From: Massilia violaceinigra
GTDB taxonomy: Bacteria; Pseudomonadota; Gammaproteobacteria; Burkholderiales; Burkholderiaceae_D
Length of the DNA: 64,000 nt
NCBI RefSeq assembly: GCF_002752675.1
Contig: NZ_CP024608.1
Span: 1,302,001-1,366,000 of the forward strand
Reading direction: 5' to 3'
Each line of letters starts with the position of its first letter. The stretch's first letter is position 1. The position numbers were made by a program, and so were the translations under genes. Shown here one piece after another: positions 1 to 8,302 of the stretch. Below the pieces are notes generated by a model. It had not been told where the DNA came from and searched no databases. It saw only the letters and a list, made by a program, of their open reading frames with translations.

Positions 1-99
1 CGCCGGCAGTGCGGCCAGGAGCAGGCTGGCGGCCAGCCATCGCAGCCGGGTGCGGGTGGACCGGTGTGGCGGGGCAGTGTGTGGAGCGAGGGTCGTCAT
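1..99 (-). CDS. Partial exported or membrane-anchored protein, N-terminus only
   Basis: The first 33 codons are visible; the gene runs off the left edge. The N-terminus is a basic, His/Pro/Thr/Arg-rich segment followed by a hydrophobic stretch (LAASLLLAALPA), which reads as a signal peptide or membrane anchor. It starts at the ATG at 97-99 and is divergent to the DUF2058 gene, sharing a short promoter region of about 140 bases. The function cannot be told from this fragment. Confidence 0.55.
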   Translation of the reverse strand, partial: MTTLAPHTAPPHRSTRTRLRWLAASLLLAALPA

Positions 100-243
100 G
101 GCGGCGATTCTAACAGCGGCCGCCGGACCGGTCGATTCAGCCAATTCCCGGGCAGTAGGGGCGACATTTTTGCTATGCTATCGTTTTTCCACCGGCCGGC
201 GCGTGTGCCCGGGCTGGCGAACCTCATTTACGGAGTAGTGCAT

Positions 244-780
244 ATGGCCTCGTTGCAAGAGCAGTTTTTGAAAGCCGGCCTGGTCGACAAAAACAAGGTC
301 AAACAGGCCAATCAGGACAAGAGCAAGCAGAAGAAGGTCGAGCGCCGCACCGGCACCGAGACCGTCGACGAAGCACGCCTGGCCGCCCTCGAAACGCAGC
401 GCAAGAACGCCGAGCGGGCGCGCGAACTCAATGCCCAGCGCGACGCGGCCGCGAACGAAAAGGCGATCGGCGCGCAGATCACCCAGATGGTGCAGAAAAA
501 TCGCCAGAGCAAGGGCAATGGCGACATCGCCTACAACTTCACGCACAATAACAAGATCGAGCGTTTCTACGTGTCGGCCGCGGTCCAGGCGCACCTGGTG
601 GCCGGGCGCCTGGTGATCATTCGCCAGGGCGATTCCACCGAGCTGGTGCCGCGCGTGATTGCCGATAAAATCGCCGAGCGCGATGCCTCGATCGTGGTGC
701 GCGTGAATAAAAACAGTACCGAAGTCGATGCGGACGATCCGTACGCAGCGTTCCAGATTCCCGATGACCTGATGTGGTAA
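244..780 (+). CDS. DUF2058 family protein (YaiL-like)
   Basis: This 178-residue soluble protein begins MASLQEQFLKAGLVDK, the typical opening of DUF2058 proteins, described as nucleoprotein or polynucleotide-associated proteins of unclear role. A highly charged Lys/Arg/Glu/Gln-rich, probably coiled-coil segment spans about residues 15-95. A compact C-terminal domain follows, starting near the NFTHNNKIERFYV stretch. The ATG at 244 was chosen over longer upstream readings because a GGAG element lies about 10 bases before it and the family starts here. It appears monocistronic; the GlxA gene on the other strand converges on it with a 14-base gap. Family assignment is by recognition, and no enzymatic function is claimed. 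Confidence 0.8.
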   Translation: MASLQEQFLKAGLVDKNKVKQANQDKSKQKKVERRTGTETVDEARLAALETQRKNAERARELNAQRDAAANEKAIGAQITQMVQKNRQSKGNGDIAYNFTHNNKIERFYVSAAVQAHLVAGRLVIIRQGDSTELVPRVIADKIAERDASIVVRVNKNSTEVDADDPYAAFQIPDDLMW

Positions 781-794
781 CGCAGGTCCGCCAG

Positions 795-1799
795 TCAGGT
801 CGCGCGCGCAGGTCCCGGGCGTTCCGAAAAACGGGCGCGGTACTGCAGCGGATTGACGCCGAAATTGCGGAGAAAAACCCGGCGCAGCGTTTGTTCTTCG
901 GCGTAGCCAATCTTCGTGCAAATGGCTTTCAGGGGCAGGGTGCTCGATTCCAGCGCCCGGCAGGCCGCTTCCATGCGCATCGCCTCGACGGTCTTGGCCG
1001 GCGTGCGGCCCACCGTGGCGGTGTAGACGCGCACGAAGGTGCGCAGCGACATGTTCGCCATCGTCGCAAGGCGCGCCACGCCGAGGTCTTCGTCGATGTG
1101 GCTGGCGATCCATGAATGCAGGCTGGCGAAATTGCCGTCATCGCGCGCCTGCGTGGCCAGGGGAACGCTGAACTGGGATTGTCCGCCGGCGCGCTTGATG
1201 AACATCACCAGCTGGCGCGCGGTCTGGATGGCGATCTGGTGGCCATGGTCCGCTTCGATCAGCGCCAGGCTCATGTCGATGCCGGCGGTGACCCCGGCCG
1301 AGGTCCAGAGGGCGCCATCCTGGATGAACAGGGCATCGGCATCGACCCGCACTTCCGGGTGGCGCTGCCGGAGGCGATCGACCCAGGCCCAGTGCGTGGC
1401 CACGCGGCGAGCGTTCAACTGGCCGGCGGCGGCCAGCACGAACGCCCCGGTGCACACCGAGCACAGTCGCCGCGCGCTGGCCGCGTGCCGGCCGATCCAG
1501 GCCACCAGTTCCGGACACACGGTAAATTCCTCGCCCTTGCAGCCGCCCGCGACGATCAGCGTATCGATATCTGCTCCGTCAAGCGTGGCCACGGCGCGCG
1601 TGTCGACCGCCAGGCCGGCGCTGGACATGACGCTGCCGCCGCTGACGGAGGCAATGACGGTTTCATACAGCAGCGGCGCACCCTCGACCTGGCCCAGCCG
1701 GTTGGCTGTGGCGAAGGCCTGCAGCGGACCGGCCAGGTCGAGCAGGTTCATGTCCTCGTACGCGAGAAAGACAATGCGGCGCGTGGTCGAAGCAGGCAT
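795..1799 (-). CDS. GlxA-family AraC-type transcriptional regulator
   Basis: The 334-residue protein has an N-terminal DJ-1/PfpI (class I glutamine amidotransferase-like) domain at about residues 8-185. Its nucleophile-elbow cysteine lies in SVCTGAFVLAAAG. A C-terminal AraC-type double helix-turn-helix domain covers about residues 215-325 (MANMSLRTFVRVY and IGYAEEQTLRRVFLRNFG). GlxA-type proteins regulate catabolic or stress genes, with the DJ-1 part thought to sense a ligand. It lies 35 bases downstream of a second DJ-1 gene on the same strand and is probably co-transcribed with it. The ligand is unknown. Confidence 0.88.
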   Translation of the reverse strand: MPASTTRRIVFLAYEDMNLLDLAGPLQAFATANRLGQVEGAPLLYETVIASVSGGSVMSSAGLAVDTRAVATLDGADIDTLIVAGGCKGEEFTVCPELVAWIGRHAASARRLCSVCTGAFVLAAAGQLNARRVATHWAWVDRLRQRHPEVRVDADALFIQDGALWTSAGVTAGIDMSLALIEADHGHQIAIQTARQLVMFIKRAGGQSQFSVPLATQARDDGNFASLHSWIASHIDEDLGVARLATMANMSLRTFVRVYTATVGRTPAKTVEAMRMEAACRALESSTLPLKAICTKIGYAEEQTLRRVFLRNFGVNPLQYRARFSERPGPARAT

Positions 1800-1834
1800 G
1801 CGTGTTCCTTATGTAAGCCAATACCGAAAGCGCA

Positions 1835-2962
1835 TTATCGCCCCTGCCACGGATACTCCGCTTCCAGCACGACGAAACGGGCGGCCGCCGTGCCGTAGCG
1901 GGTGGTGATGTCGTCGAGCGCTTTGTCGAGTACCCGGGCTGAAGGCGTGGCGTCGAACTCGGGCAGCACCCAGTCGAGCGGCTTGCCCTGGCCTGCGACC
2001 ATGTCGGGAATCAGCATCAAGCCGTTGCGCGTCCTGACCGGCGCGCCGGACTGCGCGAGCGCGTGGACGCGCGTGCGCAGGGTGGCGGTGTAGGCGTCGG
2101 CGGCGAGCGAGAGCGCCATTTCGTCCACGCCGGGGGCGACGGGAATGCCGATATCCTGGCTTGGGCGCAGAAAATACGAGGTGACGGCCGTCACGCGGTC
2201 GCCGAAGGTGATGCGAAACGCGTCGCTATTGTGCACGCTGCCCCAGTCGCCGACGCCGAGCTGCGTGGCCAGGACCTGCGCGCGTTCGGTGCCGCCAATG
2301 GCTTCGACCAGTGCCAGGGCAGTCGGTATCGCCGCGCTGATGCCGGCACTCGATACGATTTTTCCATCGGCGACATAGCGCGTGTTCTTCACCCAGACCG
2401 TATCCGGATAGGCCGCCACGCGCGACTGGTGGGTGCTCCAGTGGCCGGTCGCGCGGTGGCCGCGCGTGAGGCCGGCCTTGGCCAGCACGATCGAGCCGTT
2501 GCAAATGCTGACCATCGTCGCGCCTTTGGCCGCCTGGGCGCCGACCCAGGCCAGCAGGGTCGGGTCATCGTTCTTTTTCAAGGCCGGGACGACGACGTAA
2601 TCGGCGCCGTCGGGATAGCGCTGGTCGAATTCGGCGACGGTATTGTCCGGCTGGATTTGCAGTGGGGGCAGTTGCAGCAGACCTGGCTGCGTGGCCACGC
2701 TGACGACATCGGCCAGGCCGGATCGGGCCAGCACGCCGTAGGGGAGCACGAAGTCGGACATCACCGTGCCGCTATTTTCGCCAATAACCGCGATGACTGG
2801 GCGGGTGCGCCCGAAGCGCGGCGCGTAGGTGCTGATTTTTTCGGTGGGCTCGATGCTGGCCGCGGCCGGCGCCACGACGGGCGCGCCCTCCTGGGCCGAC
2901 GTGGGACCCGTAAAGGCAAGGGAGGCAAGTGCGATAAGCACGAGGCGCGTGAATCCAGTCAT
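1835..2962 (-). CDS. Exported DJ-1/PfpI family protein
   Basis: The 375-residue protein starts with a signal peptide (about residues 1-23, cleaved near TSAQEG). A DJ-1/PfpI domain covers about residues 50-230, with the conserved Cys in VSICNGSIVLAKAG followed by the HRATGHW stretch. It resembles the sensor half of GlxA regulators but has no helix-turn-helix domain. About 130 extra residues at the C-terminus are of unknown role. The domain, signal peptide and adjacent GlxA gene suggest a periplasmic partner of a sensing pair, but that link is inference. The ATG at 2962 is preceded by a purine-rich GGAG element. Confidence 0.78.
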   Translation of the reverse strand: MTGFTRLVLIALASLAFTGPTSAQEGAPVVAPAAASIEPTEKISTYAPRFGRTRPVIAVIGENSGTVMSDFVLPYGVLARSGLADVVSVATQPGLLQLPPLQIQPDNTVAEFDQRYPDGADYVVVPALKKNDDPTLLAWVGAQAAKGATMVSICNGSIVLAKAGLTRGHRATGHWSTHQSRVAAYPDTVWVKNTRYVADGKIVSSAGISAAIPTALALVEAIGGTERAQVLATQLGVGDWGSVHNSDAFRITFGDRVTAVTSYFLRPSQDIGIPVAPGVDEMALSLAADAYTATLRTRVHALAQSGAPVRTRNGLMLIPDMVAGQGKPLDWVLPEFDATPSARVLDKALDDITTRYGTAAARFVVLEAEYPWQGR

Positions 2963-3045
2963 GATTGAAACTCCTGTCAGGCCATACGTAAAGTCGCGGG
3001 GACGTCAACGCCACCGGGTATCAGGCCATCTTACGAGCAGGTGGT

Positions 3046-3084
3046 TTTGGCGTAAATGACAAAATACAGTCAATTCACGCCAAA
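3046..3084. promoter_or_regulatory. Nested inverted repeat, candidate operator of the DJ-1/glxA operon
   Basis: TTTGGCGT at 3046-3053 is mirrored exactly by ACGCCAAA at 3077-3084. Inside these arms a second pair, TGAC and GTCA, is also symmetrical. The dyad lies about 85 bases upstream of the DJ-1 start codon, a sensible place for a regulator site. The neighbouring GlxA-type regulator is the obvious candidate to bind it; that is inference. Confidence 0.5.
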
Positions 3085-3133
3085 TCGACATGGATGCGCG
3101 GATGCGGTTAGTCCCAAATTTGCTCCGGAAACG

Positions 3134-3163
3134 AAAACGCCAACCTGCATGGGTTGGCGTTTT
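3134..3163. terminator. Bidirectional hairpin terminator
   Basis: AAAACGCCAACC, a six-base loop and GGTTGGCGTTTT form a perfect 12-bp stem with a T-run on either strand. It sits downstream of the minus-strand gene... more precisely, between the DJ-1 promoter region and the 3' end of the converging-side small secreted gene at 3219-3608, whose transcript (minus strand) it would end. Confidence 0.75.
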
Positions 3164-3218
3164 GCTTGCCGCAAAGGCGGTCAAGACCATCCCCGCCGCA
3201 GCGGGGACCGGTGGGAGA

Positions 3219-3608
3219 TTACTTGGCGGCTGGGGTCGCGGCCGGGGTCGCAGCTGCCGTGACAACCGGCGCCGGCGCTGGCGCGCTGGCGGTTTTTTCC
3301 GCTGCCTTGGTTTCTTTCGCTGCCTTGGCGCGGGCCTTGGCGGACTTCTTGTGGGTTTTCACTTCGGTCTTGGTGGTGGTGACTTCTTCCTTGGCACCGG
3401 GAGTGACCGTGGTTTCCTTGGTTTCCGTCTTGACCACGTGCGCATCCTTGGCATCGGTTTTCACGACCGTGGTTTCCTTCGATTCGGTTTTGACGACGTG
3501 CGCTTCGGTCTTCGCCGCTGGCGCAGGTGCGGCGGCAGGAGCAGGGGTTTGAGCGAAAGCAGCGGTAGCGAACAGGCCGGTGATCAGGGTAGCGATAGTT
3601 TTTTTCAT
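3219..3608 (-). CDS. Small secreted Lys/Ala/Thr-rich repeat protein
   Basis: The 129-residue protein has a clear signal peptide (MKKTIATLITGLFATAAFA, cleaved before QTPAPA). The mature part is low complexity. Three degenerate repeats of the form HVVKTE(S/T)KETTVVKTDAKD span about residues 37-75. A Lys-rich stretch (HKKSAKARAKAAKETKA) and an Ala/Pro/Val tail follow. No catalytic motif is visible. The signal peptide is nearly identical to that of the next gene upstream (3666-3869), so the two are probably paralogues in tandem. A cell-envelope or cationic periplasmic role is possible, but I do not recognise a characterised family. Confidence 0.75.
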   Translation of the reverse strand: MKKTIATLITGLFATAAFAQTPAPAAAPAPAAKTEAHVVKTESKETTVVKTDAKDAHVVKTETKETTVTPGAKEEVTTTKTEVKTHKKSAKARAKAAKETKAAEKTASAPAPAPVVTAAATPAATPAAK

Positions 3609-3665
3609 GATGCGGTTCCTTGGATTGGTATAAACGGTTTATTTTATTTGTGTGAAGCGTCTTGC

Positions 3666-3869
3666 TTACTTGCTTGCCTGCGGGGCCGGCTTGGCGGCTT
3701 CCGCGGCGGTCTTGATGTCCTGGGCTGGTGCTTTGACTTCGGCTTTGGTTTCAACCTTTACTTCAGCCTTCGCTACCGGTGCTGCTGGTGCCGGAGCCGG
3801 TGTCGGGGAGTGCGCGAATGCGGCGCTGGCGAACAATCCGACGGTCAGGGTAGCGATTACTTTTTTCAT
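3666..3869 (-). CDS. Small secreted Ala/Pro/Lys-rich protein
   Basis: This 67-residue protein has the signal peptide MKKVIATLTVGLFASAAFA, closely matching the neighbour at 3219-3608. It is followed by an Ala/Pro run and a short repetitive region with alternating Val-Lys-Ala-Glu (KAEVKVETKAEVKAPAQ). It is probably a diverged tandem duplicate. The start has an AAGGACTGACC-type ribosome-binding site just upstream. No function is recognised; the low-complexity mature part suggests an unstructured periplasmic protein. Confidence 0.7.
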   Translation of the reverse strand: MKKVIATLTVGLFASAAFAHSPTPAPAPAAPVAKAEVKVETKAEVKAPAQDIKTAAEAAKPAPQASK

Positions 3870-4116
3870 GGTCAGTCCTTTTTCTGGGTTGAGGTTCGGT
3901 GCACAGTTGCCGTGTCACTGAGCTGAAAACGCCGCCCGAAACCGATGAGTTGACCGCCTTTACACGCGCTTACAACTCGCGCTGTTTGCTTACAACTAGG
4001 CAAGCTGGCGCCGGACAGATCGTGGCAAGCGATTGTGCTGCCACCGGGGCTGTCCGGGATCAAGGGTGACGAGAAGGTAGACTCCTACTATTTGAGTCTT
4101 CAACGAAAGGAACTTC

Positions 4117-4668
4117 ATGAACATTCGCTTGATGGGGCTCATCGCCGCGCTGGCAACCGGGTTGAGTGCCGGGGCTTGCGCGCACACGAATCTGACCAGC
4201 ATGTACACCGACATCGCGGGCAAGTCCTGCAAGAAAACGGTTGCTGATAAAGTTACCGGCGCTTATACATTGAGATGCCCTGGCGTGGGCAAGTACCGCC
4301 TGCATATTCATGACGACGATGAGCGAAGTTCGATTGACATCGTGACCCCGGATGCACGGGTCTTCGCGCTCAATTACTGGGAGGTCGTCACCCACGGGTT
4401 TTCCTCGCTCGGGAAAAAGGCCGAATGGCGGGTTGCCAATGTCGGTGGAAAAACGGTTCCGGTCGCGCTGATCGTGCGCCTGAACGTGATGGATCAAAGC
4501 GACCCGGAACGCCCGAAGCGGCGTCAGGTCCTTGTGGTGGCGCACATCGGCAAGGACACGGCGTGTGTCGTGAATGTCGTCGATGCGGCCTCCACCGACG
4601 CCAACGCAGCGGCCAGGGCCGCCGCTGATCGTCCGGAGCAAACCTGTTTGAAGTCTGCTGCGCCCTGA
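4117..4668 (+). CDS. Hypothetical exported protein with cysteine-containing mature domain
   Basis: The 183-residue protein carries an N-terminal hydrophobic signal (MNIRLMGLIAALATGLSAGACAHTN). GAC near residue 20 could be a lipobox, so it is either a lipoprotein or simply secreted. The mature domain has four further Cys residues (near SCKKT, RCPG, TACVV and TCLKSAAP), consistent with disulfides. Its middle is beta-rich (YRLHIHDDDERSSIDIV). An AAAGGAA ribosome-binding site precedes the ATG. It stands alone between divergent and convergent genes, and I do not recognise the family. Confidence 0.65.
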   Translation: MNIRLMGLIAALATGLSAGACAHTNLTSMYTDIAGKSCKKTVADKVTGAYTLRCPGVGKYRLHIHDDDERSSIDIVTPDARVFALNYWEVVTHGFSSLGKKAEWRVANVGGKTVPVALIVRLNVMDQSDPERPKRRQVLVVAHIGKDTACVVNVVDAASTDANAAARAAADRPEQTCLKSAAP

Positions 4669-4770
4669 TTGACGCGCCAGTACAGGGCGTCTACGTTGCC
4701 AGCACTGGCATGACACGAGTGGAGCGCTCCAGTCCGGCCGGCCCGGGTAAGGGACCGCCCGGCACGCACA

Positions 4771-7629
4771 TCAGGACGCGTGACCGGCGTGCCGCATGAT
4801 GGCCGCTTGCCACAGCGGTTCACCCGCGAGGGGCATTCCGGCAAGCTTGAGCAGGGAGTCGATGTAATCGGCGTAGCCGGGATCGGCCAGCTCCTTGATC
4901 AGGGGCAGGTTGAGCAGGGCAAACGCGGCATGCCAGCCATCGCCTTCCTGGCCCGGCTGGCGCAGCGCCAGTGCCGGATTGAACTGGTAGCGCCCGGTCG
5001 ACAAGCGTTTGAACAGGCGCCGGTTATACGCGTAGTCGCGGCTGACCTCGTTACGCGCCAGTACGCCCGAGATAAAGGCGCGCTTGCCCCGTTCCGGCGC
5101 CACGACCGTGGGTGGCCACTTTTCGTAGGCGGCCAGCAGCATGCCGGCATCGAAGCTGCCGCGGTCGCTGGCGTCGGCCCGGCCAAAGCAGGACTTGAAC
5201 AGTACCCACATGGTTTGAAACAGCACATACTCGGATTGACGGCGGTCGATGCGCACCAGGCGATCACCGGCAATGACGTCGATGCAGGGCGGTGCCACCA
5301 ACTGGACCACGGCGCCGAAGGGACCGGCCGCGTAGGCACTGTCGCGCAGGGCGGTGGCCATGGCCCAGTGCAGCGCGTTGCGGCCCAGGTGGTCGGTGGC
5401 GGAGGTGTCGGCGCCGCGCGCCAGCAATGCCTCGATGAGGGGGACGTTGCCGGCCGCCGCCGCCGCCATCAGGGGCGTCTGGTTCATCGGCGTGCGATGC
5501 TCGACGCCATGCTTGTCGCACAGCCGCAGCACATCCTTGATGTTGCGCGCGAAATAGGGCATGAAGTGGCGCCGCCCGAGTGTTGCACCGAGCTTGCGAA
5601 AATTGTACGCCTGCGCGTAGCCGGCACAGCCTGCCAGCACGTCGGCCAGGACCGGTTCGTCGAAGCAGGCTGCATACTCGTACAGCTGGCCCTTGTGCTT
5701 GCTGCCGGGGGCATGCTCGCGGAATACCTTGGACAGGCTCTCGCGCAACCTGGCCTCGTCGAACACCGGCCAGGGCACCGGGGCGCTCTTGAGGATCAGG
5801 CGCTCGATCGCGTCGGCTTGCTCCTGCTTGCCCTGCAGGGTAAGCTTGCGCGCTTCTTTTTGCCAGTCTTCCAGGCTGGACGCGGGCGCATCGTGTTTGG
5901 GCGCCGCGCCCGCCTGCGCGATATCGAGCAGGCGCACCAGCGGATGCGCGGCGTCCGATTCGACCAGGTACACATGGCGGATCGACCGGGTCAGGGCCAC
6001 ATACAGGGCATTGATGTAGAACTTGTAGATTTCGAGCGACTTGTCGGACTTGTCCCTGGCACGGCTGTACTGCAGATCGTCACTGGCGATGTCGGCCGCG
6101 CTGATGCCCTCGGCGATCTCGCCGAAGCGGGCCCGGTTGTCGGAGATGAAGCGGAACAGCACAATGCTGTCGTACTCGAGGCCCTTGGCCTCGTGGACCG
6201 AAAAGATCAGCGGCGTGTCGAAGTGCTTTTTCGCTTCCTCCTTGTCCTCGTCGCGCAGCACCAGCACCGCAAAGCGGGTGGAACGGCGCGTTTGCGCGTT
6301 CAGGTCGCGCCGCGCGCTGTCGCTGTCGGCCAGCAGGCTGACCGTGCCCGCTTCCTGGTTGACAGCATCGACCAGGAAATTGCTCTCGCGATCGATCGAG
6401 CCGAAGCGCCGGTGCTTGATTTTCAGGAGCGTGTTGGCCACCCGCGTCACTTGCGTGCCGTTCCTGAAATTGGCGCGCAACACCTGCAACTGCTGCCGCT
6501 CGGCCAGTTCGGGATCGCGCCAGAAGAGGGATTTGACTTTGCTCCAGGAGAAAAAGTTCGGGTGCACGATCTGGTTCGAGTCGCCGCACAGCAGGAACTG
6601 GCCCGGCTTCCTGAGCGCCTGGAGCACCAGCGCCAGTTGCGCCACGGTCAGGTCCTGCACCTCGTCGACCACCACGAAGTCGTAGCGCGGCTGCACCTCG
6701 GGCCGCCAGTCATGCGCCACCAGGTTCAGGTCGAACAGCCGGGCCTGTTGTAGCCATGCGCAGTAGCGCTCGAACAAATCGTACAGGGTATCGCGTTCGG
6801 CCGCGCCGAAGATCGACTGGCGCGTGCCGAGCGCGCGGTATTGCTCGCGCGTGAGCACGCCGGCGGCGTCGGCGGCGAGCACGCCACGGATTTCCTCGAA
6901 TGCCTGGTGGGCGTCGATGCCCTTGAATTGCTGGCGCATGCGCGCGAACCAGGCGGAGAAATCGCGCCAGGTGGCCTCGCGGCCGTGCGGGACCCGGACC
7001 GATTCGAGAAACTCGCGGTAGGACAGGAAGGTGGCTTCCTGGCCGGCCTGCTCGAAACCGTCGGCGTAATACAGATCGCGCGCGGACTGCGCCAGATAGG
7101 CCGAGTGGGTCACGTACAGGACGTCGCCCTGGGCCTGCTTCATTTTCTCGAGCGTGAGCGCGGTCTTGCCGCTGCCGGCGCTGCCGACGATGATCAGGGG
7201 CGCGTTCTGCACGTAGACCGCCTGCTGCGCATCGTCGAACGACATCACCTTGTCGAGCCAGTGCACCTGGCGCCGTTGCGGATGCAGGTAGGGAACCGGT
7301 GCCGCCTGCGTGATGGCCTCGCCGGCGTCGGCCGCGGCAATGCTGTTTTCGTCGATCCGGGCTCCGCGCATGAAGCGCGATTTGTCGTAGTCGTGCTGTT
7401 CGATCACTTCCAGCAGCAGCGCATAGACTTCGCCGCGGTAGCGGATGGTGGAGAACAGCAGGCGGTCGGCGTGGTCGAGCTTGGCGCGATAGATCTTGGC
7501 GTGGGTCAGATTGGTCAATTTCTTGACATCGACCGCACGGAAGTCGTCGCGCTCGATGGCCTGCCGGACCTTGTCGTAGTGGGCTTTGTTGCGGGGCGGG
7601 CAAAAATTGCTGTACTCAAGAATTTTCAT
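4771..7629 (-). CDS. UvrD/Rep-like superfamily I helicase with toxin-like N-terminus and ankyrin repeats
   Basis: The 952-residue protein has Walker A GSAGSGKT at about 149-156, the DEVQD box (motif II) at about 322-326, GDSNQIVHP (motif III) near 349, and VALTRSIRHVYLV (motif VI) near 545. It is therefore an ATP-dependent DNA/RNA helicase of the UvrD/PcrA type. Before the motor, residues 1-90 (KLTNLTHAKIYRAKLDHADRLL, then a short beta-rich part) resemble a RelE/ParE-type fold. After it, residues near 705-775 hold ankyrin repeats (NQTPLMAAAAAGN, GRNALHWAMATA). The C-terminal 180 residues are unassigned. It is a single gene with no visible operon partner. The architecture recalls stress or defence helicases, but the role is inferred. 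Confidence 0.8.
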   Translation of the reverse strand: MKILEYSNFCPPRNKAHYDKVRQAIERDDFRAVDVKKLTNLTHAKIYRAKLDHADRLLFSTIRYRGEVYALLLEVIEQHDYDKSRFMRGARIDENSIAAADAGEAITQAAPVPYLHPQRRQVHWLDKVMSFDDAQQAVYVQNAPLIIVGSAGSGKTALTLEKMKQAQGDVLYVTHSAYLAQSARDLYYADGFEQAGQEATFLSYREFLESVRVPHGREATWRDFSAWFARMRQQFKGIDAHQAFEEIRGVLAADAAGVLTREQYRALGTRQSIFGAAERDTLYDLFERYCAWLQQARLFDLNLVAHDWRPEVQPRYDFVVVDEVQDLTVAQLALVLQALRKPGQFLLCGDSNQIVHPNFFSWSKVKSLFWRDPELAERQQLQVLRANFRNGTQVTRVANTLLKIKHRRFGSIDRESNFLVDAVNQEAGTVSLLADSDSARRDLNAQTRRSTRFAVLVLRDEDKEEAKKHFDTPLIFSVHEAKGLEYDSIVLFRFISDNRARFGEIAEGISAADIASDDLQYSRARDKSDKSLEIYKFYINALYVALTRSIRHVYLVESDAAHPLVRLLDIAQAGAAPKHDAPASSLEDWQKEARKLTLQGKQEQADAIERLILKSAPVPWPVFDEARLRESLSKVFREHAPGSKHKGQLYEYAACFDEPVLADVLAGCAGYAQAYNFRKLGATLGRRHFMPYFARNIKDVLRLCDKHGVEHRTPMNQTPLMAAAAAGNVPLIEALLARGADTSATDHLGRNALHWAMATALRDSAYAAGPFGAVVQLVAPPCIDVIAGDRLVRIDRRQSEYVLFQTMWVLFKSCFGRADASDRGSFDAGMLLAAYEKWPPTVVAPERGKRAFISGVLARNEVSRDYAYNRRLFKRLSTGRYQFNPALALRQPGQEGDGWHAAFALLNLPLIKELADPGYADYIDSLLKLAGMPLAGEPLWQAAIMRHAGHAS

Positions 7630-7849
7630 CGGGATGGTGTGATTCTGTGGATTTTCAATGGCGCTATTGTAGCCAGGGTGACCGGCTGCGCGGCGCGGAA
7701 ATGAACGCTTCGGCGCAGGGGCTCATCATCCGGGCACGGCGGCGCGCGGGTGCCGATGCCGCCTTGCGTGACGTACCGTACGGACGAGGCTGGTTTTTCA
7801 GGGCATTCTGAATGCATCAACATCACACAACATCAACAGGAGCGAGATC

Positions 7850-7927
7850 ATGGGTAAATATGTCATTGGATGGATGCTGGGCATTCCGACCGTCGTGCTG
7901 GTGGTTCTGTATTTCATCTTCAACTGA
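7850..7927 (+). CDS. 25-residue single-pass membrane microprotein
   Basis: The ATG at 7850 follows a strong AGGAG ribosome-binding site at 7838-7842. The frame encodes 25 residues, MGKYVIGWMLGIPTVVLVVL continuing YFIFN, then TGA. Almost the whole chain is one hydrophobic helix, so it would be an inner-membrane microprotein. A strong hairpin terminator follows 53 bases later, which supports an independently expressed short gene. The function is unknown. Confidence 0.65.
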   Translation: MGKYVIGWMLGIPTVVLVVLYFIFN

Positions 7928-7980
7928 GGGGACGGCCTCAGGGCTGGAAGTCGGACCGGGCGCGACGAGGCCCGGCCGCC

Positions 7981-8020
7981 GCACATGAAAGCGCCACCTT
8001 CGGGTGGCGTTTTCATGTGC
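7981..8020. terminator. Long UUCG-loop terminator hairpin
   Basis: Two 18-base arms (GCACATGAAAGCGCCACC and its complement with one G-T pair) close on a TTCG tetraloop, with a TTTT tract inside the 3' arm. The CGCCACC/GGTGGCG core is the same as in the two terminators beside the tRNA-Phe genes at 15261 and 16297. It would end transcription of the microprotein gene. Confidence 0.75.
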
Positions 8021-8215
8021 GGCCAACGCCTTCCTGACGCGCCGCATCAAGCCCTTTCTCCCGCGCCGCACCAAGGACATGTGGGTGAGAGGCGCCGAGA
8101 TGAAATATACTGTATAAACGCACAGCGTTAACGCGATCGAGCGTGCGCTCAAGCGCCGGCGATGCCCACTCGCCAATCTTAATTATCAGCACAATCAGGT
8201 ATAATGCCATCCCGA

Positions 8216-8302
8216 TTGCACTGGTTAATGTCGAACATTCATAGATTAATGATCAATATTAATTATTGTATGAATTATTTTCATTAGTATATGATCGCGG
8301 CC
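8216..8302 (+). promoter_or_regulatory. AT-rich promoter region of the restriction-modification controller gene
   Basis: About 85 bases of strikingly AT-rich sequence interrupt GC-rich surroundings. They contain TTCATA and TATGAA half-sites around nested ATTAAT repeats (about 8238-8275) and a TATGAT-like -10 near 8289. This is where a controller protein of a restriction-modification system would bind and where a foreign promoter would be expected. No exact operator can be fixed by eye. The rest of 7928-8215 shows only the terminator. Confidence 0.45.

Noticed and set aside
4780..6753. Long plus-strand open frame of 657 codons
   Set aside because: Antisense to the helicase gene; high GC makes long shadow frames. 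The helicase frame has clear motifs.
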